NCBI GenBank assembly: GCA_030684355.1
Contig: JAUXTN010000050.1
Location: forward strand, 1 to 64,000
Source: Pseudomonadota bacterium
GTDB lineage: Bacteria > Myxococcota_A > UBA796 > SXON01
Direction: 5' to 3'
DNA: 64,000 bases
The notes beneath the pieces were generated by a model. It was not told where the DNA came from and made no database searches. It saw only the letters and a list, made by a program, of their open reading frames with translations. The position numbers and the translations under genes are program-made. This document shows positions 22,103 through 33,570 of this stretch, piece after piece; position 1 is the stretch's first letter; every line of letters begins with the position of its first letter.

Positions 22103-25096
22103 TTGGCCGAATCCCTCGCCCGAATCCAGGCATCCCTACGCGGGCTCGCGCGCCGGGAGCAACGGAACCTGCTTTTGCAGGCGGGCTTTGCCGCGTTCGC
22201 CGCCTGGTGCCTCGCGTGGGCGCTGCTCGCGGCCGCGGTCAGCTACGACATCGCGTCGCCCGCCGCGGCGTGGGCGTGGATCGGCGGCCTCGTGCTGGCC
22301 GGGCCGCTCGCCGGCGTCTGGCCGCTCCGGTGCATCCGCGAGGCGCGGGACGCCCGGCGCCAGGCCATCCGTGTCGAGGAGCTGCGCCCCGAGCTGAAGG
22401 GAGCGCTCCTCACGGTTTTGGACCGGGAGGCGAAGCCGCGCGGCTCCCCGTCCCTCCTCGCCCGGCTCGCCGCGCGTGCGGCGGGCACGGTCGACACGGT
22501 GACCCCCGCGGTGGTGCACCCAGCGCGGCCGGTGAAGCGCGTGGGCGTCCTCGCCGTCGCGTCCGCGCTGGTGCTCGCCATCGCGGCGCTCGTGCTCCCG
22601 CGCGGCCCGTTCGAGGCCCTCGCGGCGCTCCGCGCCCCGACCGTGACCCCGCAGGTGGAGGTTCCCGCCGTGCCGGATGGCCCCCGGGCGCTCGTGGGCG
22701 ACATCACGCTGCGGTACCTCTACCCGACCTATACGGGCCGGGAGCCGTTCGAAGTGCCGAACTCCAACGGCGAGGTCCACGCGCCGCCCGGCACGCGCGT
22801 CGAGGTCCGGGCGCGCACGGGCGAGGCCCACGAGCGGGCCTCGCTCGTCGTCTACGAGGGGGTGCCCGCCCCGGTCGATCTCGTCGACGGGCGCGATCTC
22901 CGCGCGGCCTTCACGGTCGAGGGCGCGGGCGCGTGGCGGTTCCTCTTCGGGGACCTCCCCTCGCCGGACTACCGCATCGTGCCGGACCCCGATCTGCCGC
23001 CCGACGTGTCGGTGCAGAGCCGGCAGCGGGTGCTGTCGCTCGCGTTGGACGAGAGCCTGGGCCTCCAGTGGACCGCGCGCGACGACTTCGGCCTCGCGCG
23101 GATCGTGGTGGAGGTCGACGAGGGGGGCAAGAAGCGCGAGGTGGCGCTCCGCACCCCGGTCGACGTGCCCCGCGAGATGGGCGGCAACCTCACGCTCTCC
23201 CCCAAGGAGCTCGGCTTGCAGCCCGGGAGCCGGGCGAAGCTGCGCGTCGCCGCGTGGGACAACGACGGCGTTTCGGGCACCAAGGCCGGCTACTCCAGCG
23301 TCGTGGAGATCGAGGTGCTCGGGCCCCGGGGCCGCGCGGATCGCCAGGCGAAGTACCGGAAGCTCCTGCGGGACGCCCTCGTGCTCGTCCTCGCCGACTA
23401 CCTCCTCGACCCGGCGCCCCCGGTCCTCGTCGGTACGGACGCCACGGCGTGGGCCTCGACCGCGGCGCTGCGCTACGACCGCTTCGACCAGCTCGTGCAG
23501 GAGGCCTGGGGCGGCGCCGAGACGGACACCTTCGACACCACGCTGCTCCGCGTCCTCCGCGAGGACCGCCGCGGGCTGCTCGCCTTCTCCAACGGGCTCG
23601 GCGGCGCCGCGCGCATCGGCGAGCGGGACCTCGCGATGTTCGTGTCCCTCCAGGACAAGCACGTCGGCACCCTCGAGAACGCCATCCTGATGCTCGACCA
23701 GGTCATCCGGGCGGCCGCGCTCGCGAACCTCGAGGAGCTCGTCGTCCAGGCGGCGAAGGAGGCCTCGGAGCTGAAGGAGGACTTCCAGTCGCTCGACAAG
23801 CAGTCCGCGCTGGCGCGGCTCGACCAGCTCGAGCGCCTCTACCAGCAGCTCGCGCGCGAAGCCGCCAAGCTCGACGAGGGGCAGCTCCGCGAGTTCGTGA
23901 ACGACCGCAGCGAGCAGGTCGACAGCCTCATGGACGAGATCCGGAAGGCCATCCGCGAGGGCCGGATGGACGACGCCAAGGAGCTCATGGACCGCCTCGC
24001 GGCCACCATGCAGGAGATGGCCGACCAGGTCACGAAGATGCAGGAGCAGCGCGAGCAGGCGGGAGACGAGCTCCAGAAGGCGATGGAGCAGGTCAAGAGC
24101 GAGCTCGCCAAGCTGGAGCAGGATCAGCAGGCCCTGCGCAAGCGGACGGAGCAGGCCCGTGAGCAGCACGGGGACGACATGAAGGAGGCCGTCGACAACT
24201 GGAAGGAGGTCGAGCGGCTGGCCGGCGTCGTCGTGGAGCAGCTCGGGAAGCTCGACGGAGAGCTGGACCCCTTCCGCGCCTCCGCGTGGAGCGGTGGGTC
24301 GGTGCTCGGCGAGGTCCAGGCGGATGCCGCGGGCCTGCACGACTCGACCCGCGCCCGGGACCTGCAGACCGCGCTCTTGCGGGCGGACCAGGTGTACGGC
24401 GAGCTGGGGATGCTCAACGGGCGCGTAGCCGCCGCCATGCGCCGCGGGAAGGGCGATGCCACCGCGCTCGCCGTGGCCTCCCGCGCCGTGGATGCCCAGC
24501 AGAAGAACGTGCAGAAGATCCGGGAGCTCCTCGAGCGCATGGCCGATCGGCAGGCACAGACCTCGCCGGCGCTCCAGCAGGAGCTGCAGCAGATGGCCCA
24601 GCAGCAGCAGGAGCTCGCCGAGCGCGCCCAGAAGACCGCGGACCGCGCGGGCAAGGTCGCGGAGAACCTCCCGATGGACGCCCCGGGGCTCGAGGAAGGG
24701 GCCCAGCGGGGGGCGGAGCAGGCGCGCCGCGCGGCCGAGGCCATGCGGAACGGGGAGCCCATGCCGGCGGAGGGCGGGCAGCGCGCCGCCGAGGATGGCT
24801 TCCGCGAGGCGCAAGAGGCCCTGGACGAGGCTTCGCGCAACCTGCGCCAGATGCAGCAGGCGTCGCAGGGACAGGGCAAGGGGGAGCGCAAGGAGGGAGA
24901 GAGCGACGGCGAGGGCGGCGACAAATCCGGCGAGGGCACCGAGGTGCTCGGGGAGGACATTGCGCTGCCCGCGCCGGAGGCCTTCCGGACGCCCGAGGAG
25001 TACCGTCGGGCGCTGCTGCAGGGGATGGAGGGCGAGGTGCCCGAAGAATACAAAGCCTTGAACCGTAGGTATTATGAAGAGCTGGTTCGCCAGTAG
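22103..25096 (+). CDS. DUF4175-family membrane protein with long coiled coil
   Basis: This 997-residue protein begins at TTG 22103 (AGGAAG upstream). It has two hydrophobic segments near residues 25-75 and a third at about 149-168, then an extracytoplasmic strand-rich region of about 250 residues (YLYPTYTGREPFEVPN; ARDDFGLARIVVEVDE) typical of DUF4175 proteins. A 400-residue helical coiled coil follows, rich in Gln, Glu and Lys (ELLERMADRQAQ, LQQMAQQQQELAERAQK). Such proteins are found next to MoxR/DUF58/VWA genes. The role is probably as a membrane scaffold of the Bat complex. The stop overlaps the next gene by 23 bases. Confidence 0.85.
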   Translation: MAESLARIQASLRGLARREQRNLLLQAGFAAFAAWCLAWALLAAAVSYDIASPAAAWAWIGGLVLAGPLAGVWPLRCIREARDARRQAIRVEELRPELKGALLTVLDREAKPRGSPSLLARLAARAAGTVDTVTPAVVHPARPVKRVGVLAVASALVLAIAALVLPRGPFEALAALRAPTVTPQVEVPAVPDGPRALVGDITLRYLYPTYTGREPFEVPNSNGEVHAPPGTRVEVRARTGEAHERASLVVYEGVPAPVDLVDGRDLRAAFTVEGAGAWRFLFGDLPSPDYRIVPDPDLPPDVSVQSRQRVLSLALDESLGLQWTARDDFGLARIVVEVDEGGKKREVALRTPVDVPREMGGNLTLSPKELGLQPGSRAKLRVAAWDNDGVSGTKAGYSSVVEIEVLGPRGRADRQAKYRKLLRDALVLVLADYLLDPAPPVLVGTDATAWASTAALRYDRFDQLVQEAWGGAETDTFDTTLLRVLREDRRGLLAFSNGLGGAARIGERDLAMFVSLQDKHVGTLENAILMLDQVIRAAALANLEELVVQAAKEASELKEDFQSLDKQSALARLDQLERLYQQLAREAAKLDEGQLREFVNDRSEQVDSLMDEIRKAIREGRMDDAKELMDRLAATMQEMADQVTKMQEQREQAGDELQKAMEQVKSELAKLEQDQQALRKRTEQAREQHGDDMKEAVDNWKEVERLAGVVVEQLGKLDGELDPFRASAWSGGSVLGEVQADAAGLHDSTRARDLQTALLRADQVYGELGMLNGRVAAAMRRGKGDATALAVASRAVDAQQKNVQKIRELLERMADRQAQTSPALQQELQQMAQQQQELAERAQKTADRAGKVAENLPMDAPGLEEGAQRGAEQARRAAEAMRNGEPMPAEGGQRAAEDGFREAQEALDEASRNLRQMQQASQGQGKGERKEGESDGEGGDKSGEGTEVLGEDIALPAPEAFRTPEEYRRALLQGMEGEVPEEYKALNRRYYEELVRQ

Positions 25097-26635
25097 CCTG
25101 CTGCTGCTCTGGGCCGGGTCGGCCTGGGGCGCGACCGTGGCCGAGGGGCGCGCGTGCCTCGAGGCCTCGGATCTGCCGTGCGCGCGGGCCGTGGCCGACG
25201 CCGCGGGCAACGGCTCGGACGCCCTGCGGCTCCGGGCGGAGGTCGCGTTCGCCCAGGCGGACTTCCCGGAGGCCTTGCGGCTCCTGGAGAGCGCGGCCGC
25301 GGGGAGCTCCGGCGACGAGAGCCTCACCCGGGACCTCCTGCTCTACCGTGCCACCGTCGAGGCCACCGACGGTTTCGTCACCGCCAGGCGCGGCGACGTC
25401 GAGATCCGCTACCTGCCCGGCACCGATCTCGTGCTGGTGGACGAGGCCTTCGAGGCCCTCCAGGCCGCGCACGACCGCATCGGGCCCCTGCTCGGCGGGG
25501 CCCCTCCCGGCGGCATCCGCATGGAGCTCTACCCGACCGGCGAGCGCTTCACGAAGGCGAGCGGGCTCCCCGTCGAGGCCGTCGAGACCACCGGCGTCGT
25601 CGCCCTCTCGAAGTGGACCCGCCTCCTCGTCACGAGCCCGCGTGCGCTCGGCCGCGGCTACGCGTGGAAGGACACGATCGCCCACGAGTACATCCACTAC
25701 ATCGTGGCGTGGCGCACGAAGGACCAGGCGCCGGTGTGGCTCCAGGAGGGCATCGCGCGCTCCCACGAGTCGCTCTGGAACCAGGACGCGCCGCCCGCGC
25801 TCCAGCCCTACCAGCAGTCGCTGCTCGCCGAGGCCCTGGCGGGAGACAAGCTCGTGCCGCTCGAGCGCATGCACCCGAGCATGGCGTTCCTCGACTCCGC
25901 CGACGAGGCCGCGCTCGCCTTCGCCCAGGTCAGCACGATGATGGTCCACCTGCGCGACGTCGCGGGGACCAGCGCCGTCTCCAACGTGCTCGACCGCGTG
26001 CGCAACGGGACGGACGCGCTGAAGGCGACCGCCGAGGTCGGCACCGCCGGGGACGTCGGCAAGTTCATGGCCGGGTGGCGGACCATGCTCGAGAACATGC
26101 ACCTCGTGAGCCGGAAGCTCGCCGCGATGCCCACCGTGCTCGGCCCCTCCGAGGACGACTTCGGCATCGACCCGGTCCTCGCCAAGCGCCGCGATCTCGC
26201 CGGCCATGCCCGCCTCGGGGACCTCCTGCGCGAGGCCGACCGCGCCGAGGCCTCGCTCGTCGAGTACAAGCGGGCGATCCCCGAGGGCGAGCCCGCGCCG
26301 CCGACGCTCAGCGCGCGCATGGCGGACGCGCTGGTCGCCCTCGGCCGCGCCGACGAGGCCCTCGCGACGCTCCAGGCCTCCGTGGCCGACTACCCCGAGT
26401 ACGCCTCCACCCGGAAGCGGCTCGGCGGCATCCTGCTTTCCCAGGGCAAGCCCCGGGATGCGCTCGTCCAGTACCGGGCGAGCGCGGACATCAACCCCTT
26501 CGATCCCGACGTGCAGGCGGCGCTGGCCGATCTCTACGCGAGCCTCGGCGACAAGCCGCTCGCGGAGCGCCACGCCCGGTACAAGGGGATCCTCGCGCTC
26601 GGCGGCGACCTGCCGAGCGATCACGGAGACGACGG

Positions 26636-26639
<4 letters not shown>
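25074..26639 (+). CDS. Exported HEXXH (peptidase MA-like) metalloprotease with TPR repeats
   Basis: The 521-residue protein has a signal peptide ([20 protein letters not shown]) and an N-terminal helical region. The gluzincin motif HEYIH (residues 204-208) is followed 17 residues later by Glu225 in [11 protein letters not shown], which completes the zinc site. The last 140 residues carry two to three TPR units ([47 protein letters not shown]). It probably cleaves a periplasmic or envelope protein. It overlaps both neighbours and belongs to the Bat/MoxR operon, where a TPR protein (BatC/E type) is usual. The peptidase domain is an addition to that pattern. Confidence 0.85.
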
Positions 26640-27637
<998 letters not shown>

Positions 27638-27644
27638 CCTACCC

Positions 27645-28517
27645 TTGAACGGTCCCTGGGATCCTCGCGTTCTCGAACGCGTCCGCCATCTACACCTGCA
27701 CGCGCGGCAGGCGGTCGCAGGGATCTGGCATGGGTCCCAGCGGTCGATCCACACCGGCCACGACGTGGAGTTCGCCGATTACAAGCCGTACGATCTCGGG
27801 GACTCGCTCCGCGACGTCGACTGGCGCGTGCTCGCGCGCTCCGATCGGCTCGTGGTTCGCCGGTACCGCGCCGAGACCGAGCTCCCCGTCACGATCGTGC
27901 TCGACGCCTCGGGGGACCTCGGCTCGACCCCCAAGAAGCTCGACATCGCGCTGCGCACCGCGGCGACGCTCGCCTACCTCCTCCACCTCGACGGGGAGCC
28001 CGTGGGCCTCACGATCGGCGCGGGGGAGGGCGTCGCGATCCGCCGGCTCCCGCCCCGGCGCGGGCGTCGGCACCTCGCCCAGCTCTTCCTGCTGCTGGCC
28101 TCGGTCAAGCCCGCCGGCCGCGCGGGCCTCGACACGCTGTTCCGCGAGGTCGGCGCGCACCTCGGGGCCCGCTCGCTGGTCGCGGTGGTGAGCGACTTCA
28201 TGGAGGAGCCCGAGGGGTGGACCGCCTCGCTCGCGGCCCTGACCCGCCAGCGGGTGGACCTCCGCGCCTTCCACATCTGGGACCCCGCGGAGCTCGAGCT
28301 CCGCTACGACGCGCCGCTCCGCCTGCGCTCGCCCGAGACCGACGAGGAGCTCCCCGTGGACCCCTCCGCGGCGCGCGCCCTCTTCGGCGAGGTCGTGTCC
28401 GAGTTCTTCGGGCAGGTCCGCACCGCCGTCCACGCCCGCCGCGGCCGCCACTACGAGGTCCCCGTCGGGGCCGACCTCGCCAGCGTGCTCGCGCGCTTCC
28501 TCGAGGGGGGCGCGTGA
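27645..28517 (+). CDS. DUF58-family protein
   Basis: This 290-residue cytoplasmic protein carries the DUF58 signature (HTGHDVEFADYKPYDLGDSLRDVDWRVLARSDRLVVRRYRAE, split over residues about 40-80) and a VWA-like C-terminal half (VTIVLDASGDLGS; SLVAVVSDFMEEPEGW). DUF58 proteins almost always lie next to MoxR and are thought to be its client or adaptor. The start is TTG 27645, 7 bases after moxR; GGAG lies 13 bases upstream of it. The D-A-S-G-D motif is an altered MIDAS (DxSxS expected), so metal binding is uncertain. Confidence 0.9.
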   Translation: MNGPWDPRVLERVRHLHLHARQAVAGIWHGSQRSIHTGHDVEFADYKPYDLGDSLRDVDWRVLARSDRLVVRRYRAETELPVTIVLDASGDLGSTPKKLDIALRTAATLAYLLHLDGEPVGLTIGAGEGVAIRRLPPRRGRRHLAQLFLLLASVKPAGRAGLDTLFREVGAHLGARSLVAVVSDFMEEPEGWTASLAALTRQRVDLRAFHIWDPAELELRYDAPLRLRSPETDEELPVDPSAARALFGEVVSEFFGQVRTAVHARRGRHYEVPVGADLASVLARFLEGGA

Positions 28518-28533
28518 TGCCGTTCGGAGCCTC

Positions 28534-30585
28534 GTGAACATGGTCCTGCTCGCCCCCGCCGCGTTGGCGCTGGCCGCGCTGCTCGCCGGGCCGATCCTCG
28601 CGCACCTGTCGAAGCGCCAGCCGCGGGAGCGCCGCCCGTTCGGCGCGCTGCTCCTGCTCGAGCGCCTCCAGCGCCGCCTGCATCGCCGCCGCCGCCTCCA
28701 GGACCGCCTCCTCCTGCTCGCGCGGCTCCTCGCCATCGCCGCCGTCATCCTCGCCGCCGCGCGCCCGCAGGCCCAGTGGCTCGGCGGCCCCCCGACCTTC
28801 GGCGGCACCGGGAACGTCATCGTCATCCTCGACGACTCCCTCTCGATGGACCAGCGGATGATGGGCGAGCCCGCCTTCGCGCTCGCCCGCAAGGACGCCG
28901 CCGCGCAGGTCCGCGCGCTGGCGCCGGGGGTACGCGTCGCGGTCATCCGCACCGGCGGGACCGCCACGATGCTGACGGCGGGCTTCACCGCCGACGCCTC
29001 GCTGGCCGCCTCGCTCGTCGAGGCCGTCGAGCAGTCCTACGGCGGGACCGATCTGCGCGGGGCCTTCACGCTCGCGCGGACGACGCTGGAGGGCGCTGCC
29101 GGCGAGGTCCTCGTCTACACCGACGAGTCCGGCTCGGGCGTCGTCGAAGCGTGCGCGGGCGACATCGACCGCCTGCTCGAGCTCGGCTCCTCCATCCTCC
29201 CGCGCGTCTACGGGCCCGACGAGCGCCGGAACGTCGCGCCGGTCGAGGCGAGCTACGGCGACGGCCTCGAGGGCGGCACCGTCACCGTGACGCTCGCGAA
29301 TTGGGGGTCGGCCGACCGCGAGGTCCCCGCCACCGTGCACCTGCCGGACGGTGCGCAGATCACGGCGTTCGCGACCGTGCCCGGCGCGACCGACGCGGGC
29401 CCCGGCACCGTCGAGACCCGCTTCACCGTGCCGCGGCAGGCCGAAGGCGGCGTCGCGCGCGTCGAGGTCGACGACCCCGACCTCCCGCTCGACAACGCCC
29501 GCTACTTCCACCTGCCGCGGATCGGCGCGAGCCGCGTCCTCGTGGTCGACGGCGATCCCGGCTCGACCCCCACGCGGTCCGAGGTCTACTTCCTCGAGCG
29601 CGCCCTCGCGCCCTGGGCCGGCGCGGGCGGCATCGCGGTGGACGTCGTGTCGCCCTCGGGCCTCGCGAAGCTCGATCCGACCACCCACCGCGTGGCCTTC
29701 CTCGCCAACGTGGCCGACCCCGCCGCCCAGGCGCCCCAGCTCGTCGACTTCGTGCGCCGCGGCGGTGGGCTGGTCATCGGCATGGGCGACAACGTGACCG
29801 CCGAGCGCTACGACAGCGCGCTCGCCTCGCTCCTGCCTGCGCCGCTGCGCAAGACCCGCGACCTCGTGAGCCTCACCGCCGACGACGGCGCGTCGCTCCG
29901 CCCCCCCGACGTCGAGGGCATCGACCTCTTCCGCGTCTTCGCGCGGGCCGGCCGCGAGAGCTTCGCGCGGGTCCACACCCGCCGGGTCATGACGACCGAT
30001 CCCCCCGTGGGCGACGACGTGAGCGTGCTCCTCACCTACGCCGACGGCGTGCCCGCGCTGCTGGAGCGCCGCATCGGCAACGGGCGCGTGCTCCTCTGGA
30101 CCTCCACCTTCGATCTCGGCTGGACGAACCTGCCGCTCCAGGCGGTGTTCATGCCCTTCGTGCAGCGTCTCACCGGCTACCTCGGCGGCGATGCCGGCGG
30201 CGCCGCGTTCACCGCGGACGGCGTGGTGGACGCCCCGGTGACCCTCTCGTTCCCCCCCGCCGGGGGCGATCCCGAGGTGACCGGCCCCGACGGCGGCATC
30301 GTGGCCTCCGAGCGCGGCATCGGCACGCTCGGGTTCACCCCCGCGCGGCCGGGCGCGTACGCCGCGGTGCCGACCGGGCTGCCGCCGCTCGCCTGGGTGG
30401 CCGTGAACACGTCGGCCTCGGAGTCGGACGTGCGCCGCGGTACGAGCCTCGTCGAAGCCCAGGCGGAGATCGCCCCCGAGCGGCTCCGCCGGACCTTCGA
30501 TCTCGATCTACCCCTGGTCGGCGCCGGCGTGGCGCTGCTGATCGGCGCCGGCCTCCTCGGGCGCGGACGGAGCGAGGATGCGTGA
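28534..30585 (+). CDS. BatA-like VWA membrane protein
   Basis: This 683-residue protein starts at GTG 28534 (an ATG two codons on is also possible; GGAG precedes both). The N-terminus is the BatA membrane module: helix 1 at about residues 4-24, the basic segment LSKRQPRERRPFGALLLLE, and helix 2 at about 58-78. A VWA domain follows with MIDAS DDSLS (100-104), then strand-rich modules and a C-terminal membrane helix (LPLVGAGVALLIGAGLLG). BatA-type proteins contribute to stress resistance and envelope integrity together with MoxR. It overlaps the DUF4159 gene by 8 bases. Confidence 0.88.
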   Translation: MNMVLLAPAALALAALLAGPILAHLSKRQPRERRPFGALLLLERLQRRLHRRRRLQDRLLLLARLLAIAAVILAAARPQAQWLGGPPTFGGTGNVIVILDDSLSMDQRMMGEPAFALARKDAAAQVRALAPGVRVAVIRTGGTATMLTAGFTADASLAASLVEAVEQSYGGTDLRGAFTLARTTLEGAAGEVLVYTDESGSGVVEACAGDIDRLLELGSSILPRVYGPDERRNVAPVEASYGDGLEGGTVTVTLANWGSADREVPATVHLPDGAQITAFATVPGATDAGPGTVETRFTVPRQAEGGVARVEVDDPDLPLDNARYFHLPRIGASRVLVVDGDPGSTPTRSEVYFLERALAPWAGAGGIAVDVVSPSGLAKLDPTTHRVAFLANVADPAAQAPQLVDFVRRGGGLVIGMGDNVTAERYDSALASLLPAPLRKTRDLVSLTADDGASLRPPDVEGIDLFRVFARAGRESFARVHTRRVMTTDPPVGDDVSVLLTYADGVPALLERRIGNGRVLLWTSTFDLGWTNLPLQAVFMPFVQRLTGYLGGDAGGAAFTADGVVDAPVTLSFPPAGGDPEVTGPDGGIVASERGIGTLGFTPARPGAYAAVPTGLPPLAWVAVNTSASESDVRRGTSLVEAQAEIAPERLRRTFDLDLPLVGAGVALLIGAGLLGRGRSEDA

Positions 30586-31330
30586 GCCCACCCGTCGCGC
30601 GGTGATGCTCGGCGGCCTGTCGCTCCCGCTCGCCTTTCGCGCCCGCGCCATCGGGCCCGCGTCCGAGGTCGACATCGCGGAGATCCAGCTCGCCAGCGGC
30701 ACCGTCTCGCGCCCCGAGGCGTGGACCCGCCTCTTGTTCGAGCTCCTCCAGAGCACGTCGGTCGAGGCCGAGCCCCGCGTCGTGCAGGTCGCCCCGGACG
30801 ACCCCGCGCTCTTCCGCCACCCCTTCGCCGTGCTCGCCGGCAACGCCAAGCTCCCGCCGCTCTCCGAGGCCGCGTCGCAGCAGCTCGTCCGCTACCTGTC
30901 CTACGGCGGCTTCCTCTTCATCGACGACACGAGCGGCGAGCGCGAGAGCGCGTTCGACACGAGCGTGCGCGCGATGATCCGGAAGCTCTTCCCGACCCGC
31001 GCGCTGACCACGCTCCCGTCCGACCACTCGGTCTACCGGGCGTTCTTCCTCCTCCACGAGCCGGTGGGGCGCGTCGCGCTGCACCGCACGCTCGAGGGCG
31101 TCGCGCAGGGGAGCATGCACCCGCTGCTCTACAGCCGGGACGACGTGTCCGGGGCGCTCGACCGCCGTCCGGACGGCTCGGACGCGTTCCCGTGCACGCC
31201 GGGGGGCGAGCTCCAGCGGCGGGAGGCCGTGAAGCTCGGCATCAACCTGCTCATGTACGGCCTCACCTCCAACTACAAGCAGGACCAGGCGCACGTCGAG
31301 CAGCTGATCCGCGAAGGGCGGCTCGAATGA
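30578..31330 (+). CDS. DUF4159 protein with Tat-like signal
   Basis: This 250-residue protein has an N-terminal TRRAVMLGGLSLPLAFRARA signal that resembles a twin-arginine signal. The body is a Rossmann-like DUF4159 domain with FAVLAGNAKLPPLSE, RYLSYGGFLFIDD and a conserved LGINLLMYGLTSNYKQDQ C-terminus. In other bacteria DUF4159 is often fused to the BatA domain; here it is a separate gene between two VWA genes, overlapping both. The family looks like a glutamine-amidotransferase-type fold without a clear catalytic Cys. The role within the Bat operon is unknown. Confidence 0.88.
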   Translation: MREPTRRAVMLGGLSLPLAFRARAIGPASEVDIAEIQLASGTVSRPEAWTRLLFELLQSTSVEAEPRVVQVAPDDPALFRHPFAVLAGNAKLPPLSEAASQQLVRYLSYGGFLFIDDTSGERESAFDTSVRAMIRKLFPTRALTTLPSDHSVYRAFFLLHEPVGRVALHRTLEGVAQGSMHPLLYSRDDVSGALDRRPDGSDAFPCTPGGELQRREAVKLGINLLMYGLTSNYKQDQAHVEQLIREGRLE

Positions 31331-33567
31331 CGTTGGACTGGCTCTTCGGCGGGTGCTGCGGCCCGGGCGGCACCCTCGTCTGGACGACGGAGGCGTGGAT
31401 CGTCGCGGTGGCGGCGGTCGGCGTCGTCCTCGCGATCGTGCTGGCGGCCCTTCCGCGCCCGCGCGGTGGCGCGCGCGTGGCGGAGATCGGGCTCCTCGCC
31501 GCGGCCGGGGCCGTCCTCCTCTTCGCGGTGGCGGGGCCGGTGTGGGTCCAGGAGGGCGATCGCGTCGAGCCCGGCCGCTACGTCGCGCTCGTCGACGCCT
31601 CGCGTTCGATGCAGGTGCTCGACGGCGACGGCACCCCCCGCTCCGACAAGGTCGCCGCGCGCCTCGCCCGGCTGCCCGGCGCGGAGATCTACTCCTTCGG
31701 CGACAGCCTGCGCCCCGGCGCGCCCACCGCCTACGATCTCGGGGACACCGACCTGGGCGGCGCGCTCGCCGCGATCGGGCAGCGCTATGCCGGCGAGAAG
31801 CTCGAGGGCCTCGCGGTCATCACGGACGGGATCGACCGGGGCGGGCTCCGACGCCGCGTGCTCGGCGAGGCCGACGCCGTGCTTCCGCGCCTCAACGGGC
31901 CGCTCACCATCTACCAGGTGGGCGAAGACGGCGGCCGCACCGACATCGCCGTGAGCGACGTGCGCGCCGGTGGCTTCGCGTTCCTCCGCGCCCCCTTCGC
32001 CATCGAGGTGGACGTGCGCGCCGTCGGCACCTCCGCCCGGACCCTCCCGGTCACCCTCACCCGCGACGGCCAGCCCGCGGGTACGAAGACCGTCACGCTC
32101 GACGCCGAGGGCCGCGGCACCGCGCGCTTCGAGATCACGCCCGAAGCCGTCGGCCGCTTCATCTACGAGGCCGCCACCCCCGTGACCGACGGGGACGCCG
32201 TGCCCGCCAACAACGCCCTCTCGCTCGCCGTGCGTGTCGTCCGCGACCGCGTCCGCGTGCTCCAGGTCTGCGGCTCGCCCTCGTTCGACCAGAAGTTCCT
32301 GCGGCTGTTCCTGAAGGAGGACCCCGCGGTCGACCTCGTCTCCTTCTTCATCCTCCGGACCGACCGCGACATGGGCGCGGGCTGGGACAGCTCCGAGCTC
32401 TCCCTCATCCAGTTCCCCTACGAGAAGCTCTTCTCCAGCGAGCTCTGGTCGTTCGACCTCGTCATCTTCCAGAACTTCGACTACCGCCCCTACTTCGCCA
32501 ACAACGCGGACGAGCTCCTCGGGAACATCGCCCGCTACGTGAAGGAGAACGGCAAGGCGTTCGTGATGATGGGCGGCGACCGCAGCTTTGACCTCGGCGC
32601 CTACGCCGGCACCCCGATCGCGGACATCCTCCCGGTCCAGCTCGGCGTCACCGGCGAGGCCCTCGACGCCGACCCCTTCACGCCGCGCCTCACCGACGGC
32701 GGCGCGCGCCACCCCGTCACCCAGCTCGTGGGTGACCCTTCCGAGAACAGCCGCATCTGGAGCGGGCTCTCGGCGCTCGACGGGCTCAACCTCTCGCGCG
32801 GCGCGTCCCAGGGCGCGGCGGTGCTGCTGGAGCACCCTTCGCTGAAGGGCGCGGACGGGAAGGCGCTCCCCGTGCTGGCGGTCGGCGAGTACGGAGCCGG
32901 GCGCTCGATGGCGCTCCTGGGCGACTCGTCCTGGCGCTGGTCCTTCGCCGAGGCGGGCGAGGGGCGCGGCAACCAGGCCTACCTGCGCTTCTGGAAGAAC
33001 GCGGCGCGCTGGCTCATCGGCGACCCCGAGGATCAGCCCGTCGTCGTCGAGGCGAACCGCGACAACTACCAGATCGGCGAGGAGGTACGCATCACGACGC
33101 GGGTGCGCAACGTGTCCTTCGCGGCGGTGGTGGACGCCAAGGTGGACGTGACGATCGACGGCCCCGGCGGTCGCCAGACGCTCCAGGGCCGCACCGGCGC
33201 CGATGGCAGCGTCGCCCTCGCCCTCCCTGCCGCCGACCGCGGTGCCCACCGCGTGAAGGTCGTCGCACGCGGAGCGGGGGGGCAGACCGTCGGGCAGGCC
33301 CAGACCGCCTACGCCGTCACGACGCGCGACCCCGAGCTGGAAGAGGTCGAGCCCGACAGCACCTTCCTGCGCACCCTCGCCGCGCGCACCGGCGGATTGT
33401 ACGTCGCGCCCGGCGAGCAGGTCGACCCCCTCCGGAACCCCGAGGCGGGCCGCCGCGTCCGCGACCGCGCGGAGACCCCCCTGTACGCCGCGCCCCTCGT
33501 CCCGCTCGCGTTTGGCCTCCTGGTCTCGTTGAGCTGGTGGATCCGCCGCCGCGTCGGCTATCGGTAG
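31327..33567 (+). CDS. VWA and glutamine-amidotransferase-like membrane protein
   Basis: This 746-residue protein has two N-terminal membrane helices (about residues 20-43 and 52-72), a VWA domain with MIDAS D90-A-S92-R-S94, immunoglobulin-like strand regions, and a class I glutamine-amidotransferase-like Rossmann region (VRVLQVCGSPSFDQKFLRLFL; DLVIFQNFDYRPYF; RYVKENGKAFVMMGGDRSF). A C-terminal membrane helix (LVPLAFGLLVSLSWW) precedes RRRVGYR. It looks like a Bat-operon envelope protein. The MIDAS suggests a metal-dependent protein partner, perhaps shared with the BatA-like protein. The ATG overlaps the DUF4159 stop (ATGA). Confidence 0.86.
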   Translation: MTLDWLFGGCCGPGGTLVWTTEAWIVAVAAVGVVLAIVLAALPRPRGGARVAEIGLLAAAGAVLLFAVAGPVWVQEGDRVEPGRYVALVDASRSMQVLDGDGTPRSDKVAARLARLPGAEIYSFGDSLRPGAPTAYDLGDTDLGGALAAIGQRYAGEKLEGLAVITDGIDRGGLRRRVLGEADAVLPRLNGPLTIYQVGEDGGRTDIAVSDVRAGGFAFLRAPFAIEVDVRAVGTSARTLPVTLTRDGQPAGTKTVTLDAEGRGTARFEITPEAVGRFIYEAATPVTDGDAVPANNALSLAVRVVRDRVRVLQVCGSPSFDQKFLRLFLKEDPAVDLVSFFILRTDRDMGAGWDSSELSLIQFPYEKLFSSELWSFDLVIFQNFDYRPYFANNADELLGNIARYVKENGKAFVMMGGDRSFDLGAYAGTPIADILPVQLGVTGEALDADPFTPRLTDGGARHPVTQLVGDPSENSRIWSGLSALDGLNLSRGASQGAAVLLEHPSLKGADGKALPVLAVGEYGAGRSMALLGDSSWRWSFAEAGEGRGNQAYLRFWKNAARWLIGDPEDQPVVVEANRDNYQIGEEVRITTRVRNVSFAAVVDAKVDVTIDGPGGRQTLQGRTGADGSVALALPAADRGAHRVKVVARGAGGQTVGQAQTAYAVTTRDPELEEVEPDSTFLRTLAARTGGLYVAPGEQVDPLRNPEAGRRVRDRAETPLYAAPLVPLAFGLLVSLSWWIRRRVGYR

Positions 33568-33570
33568 TGG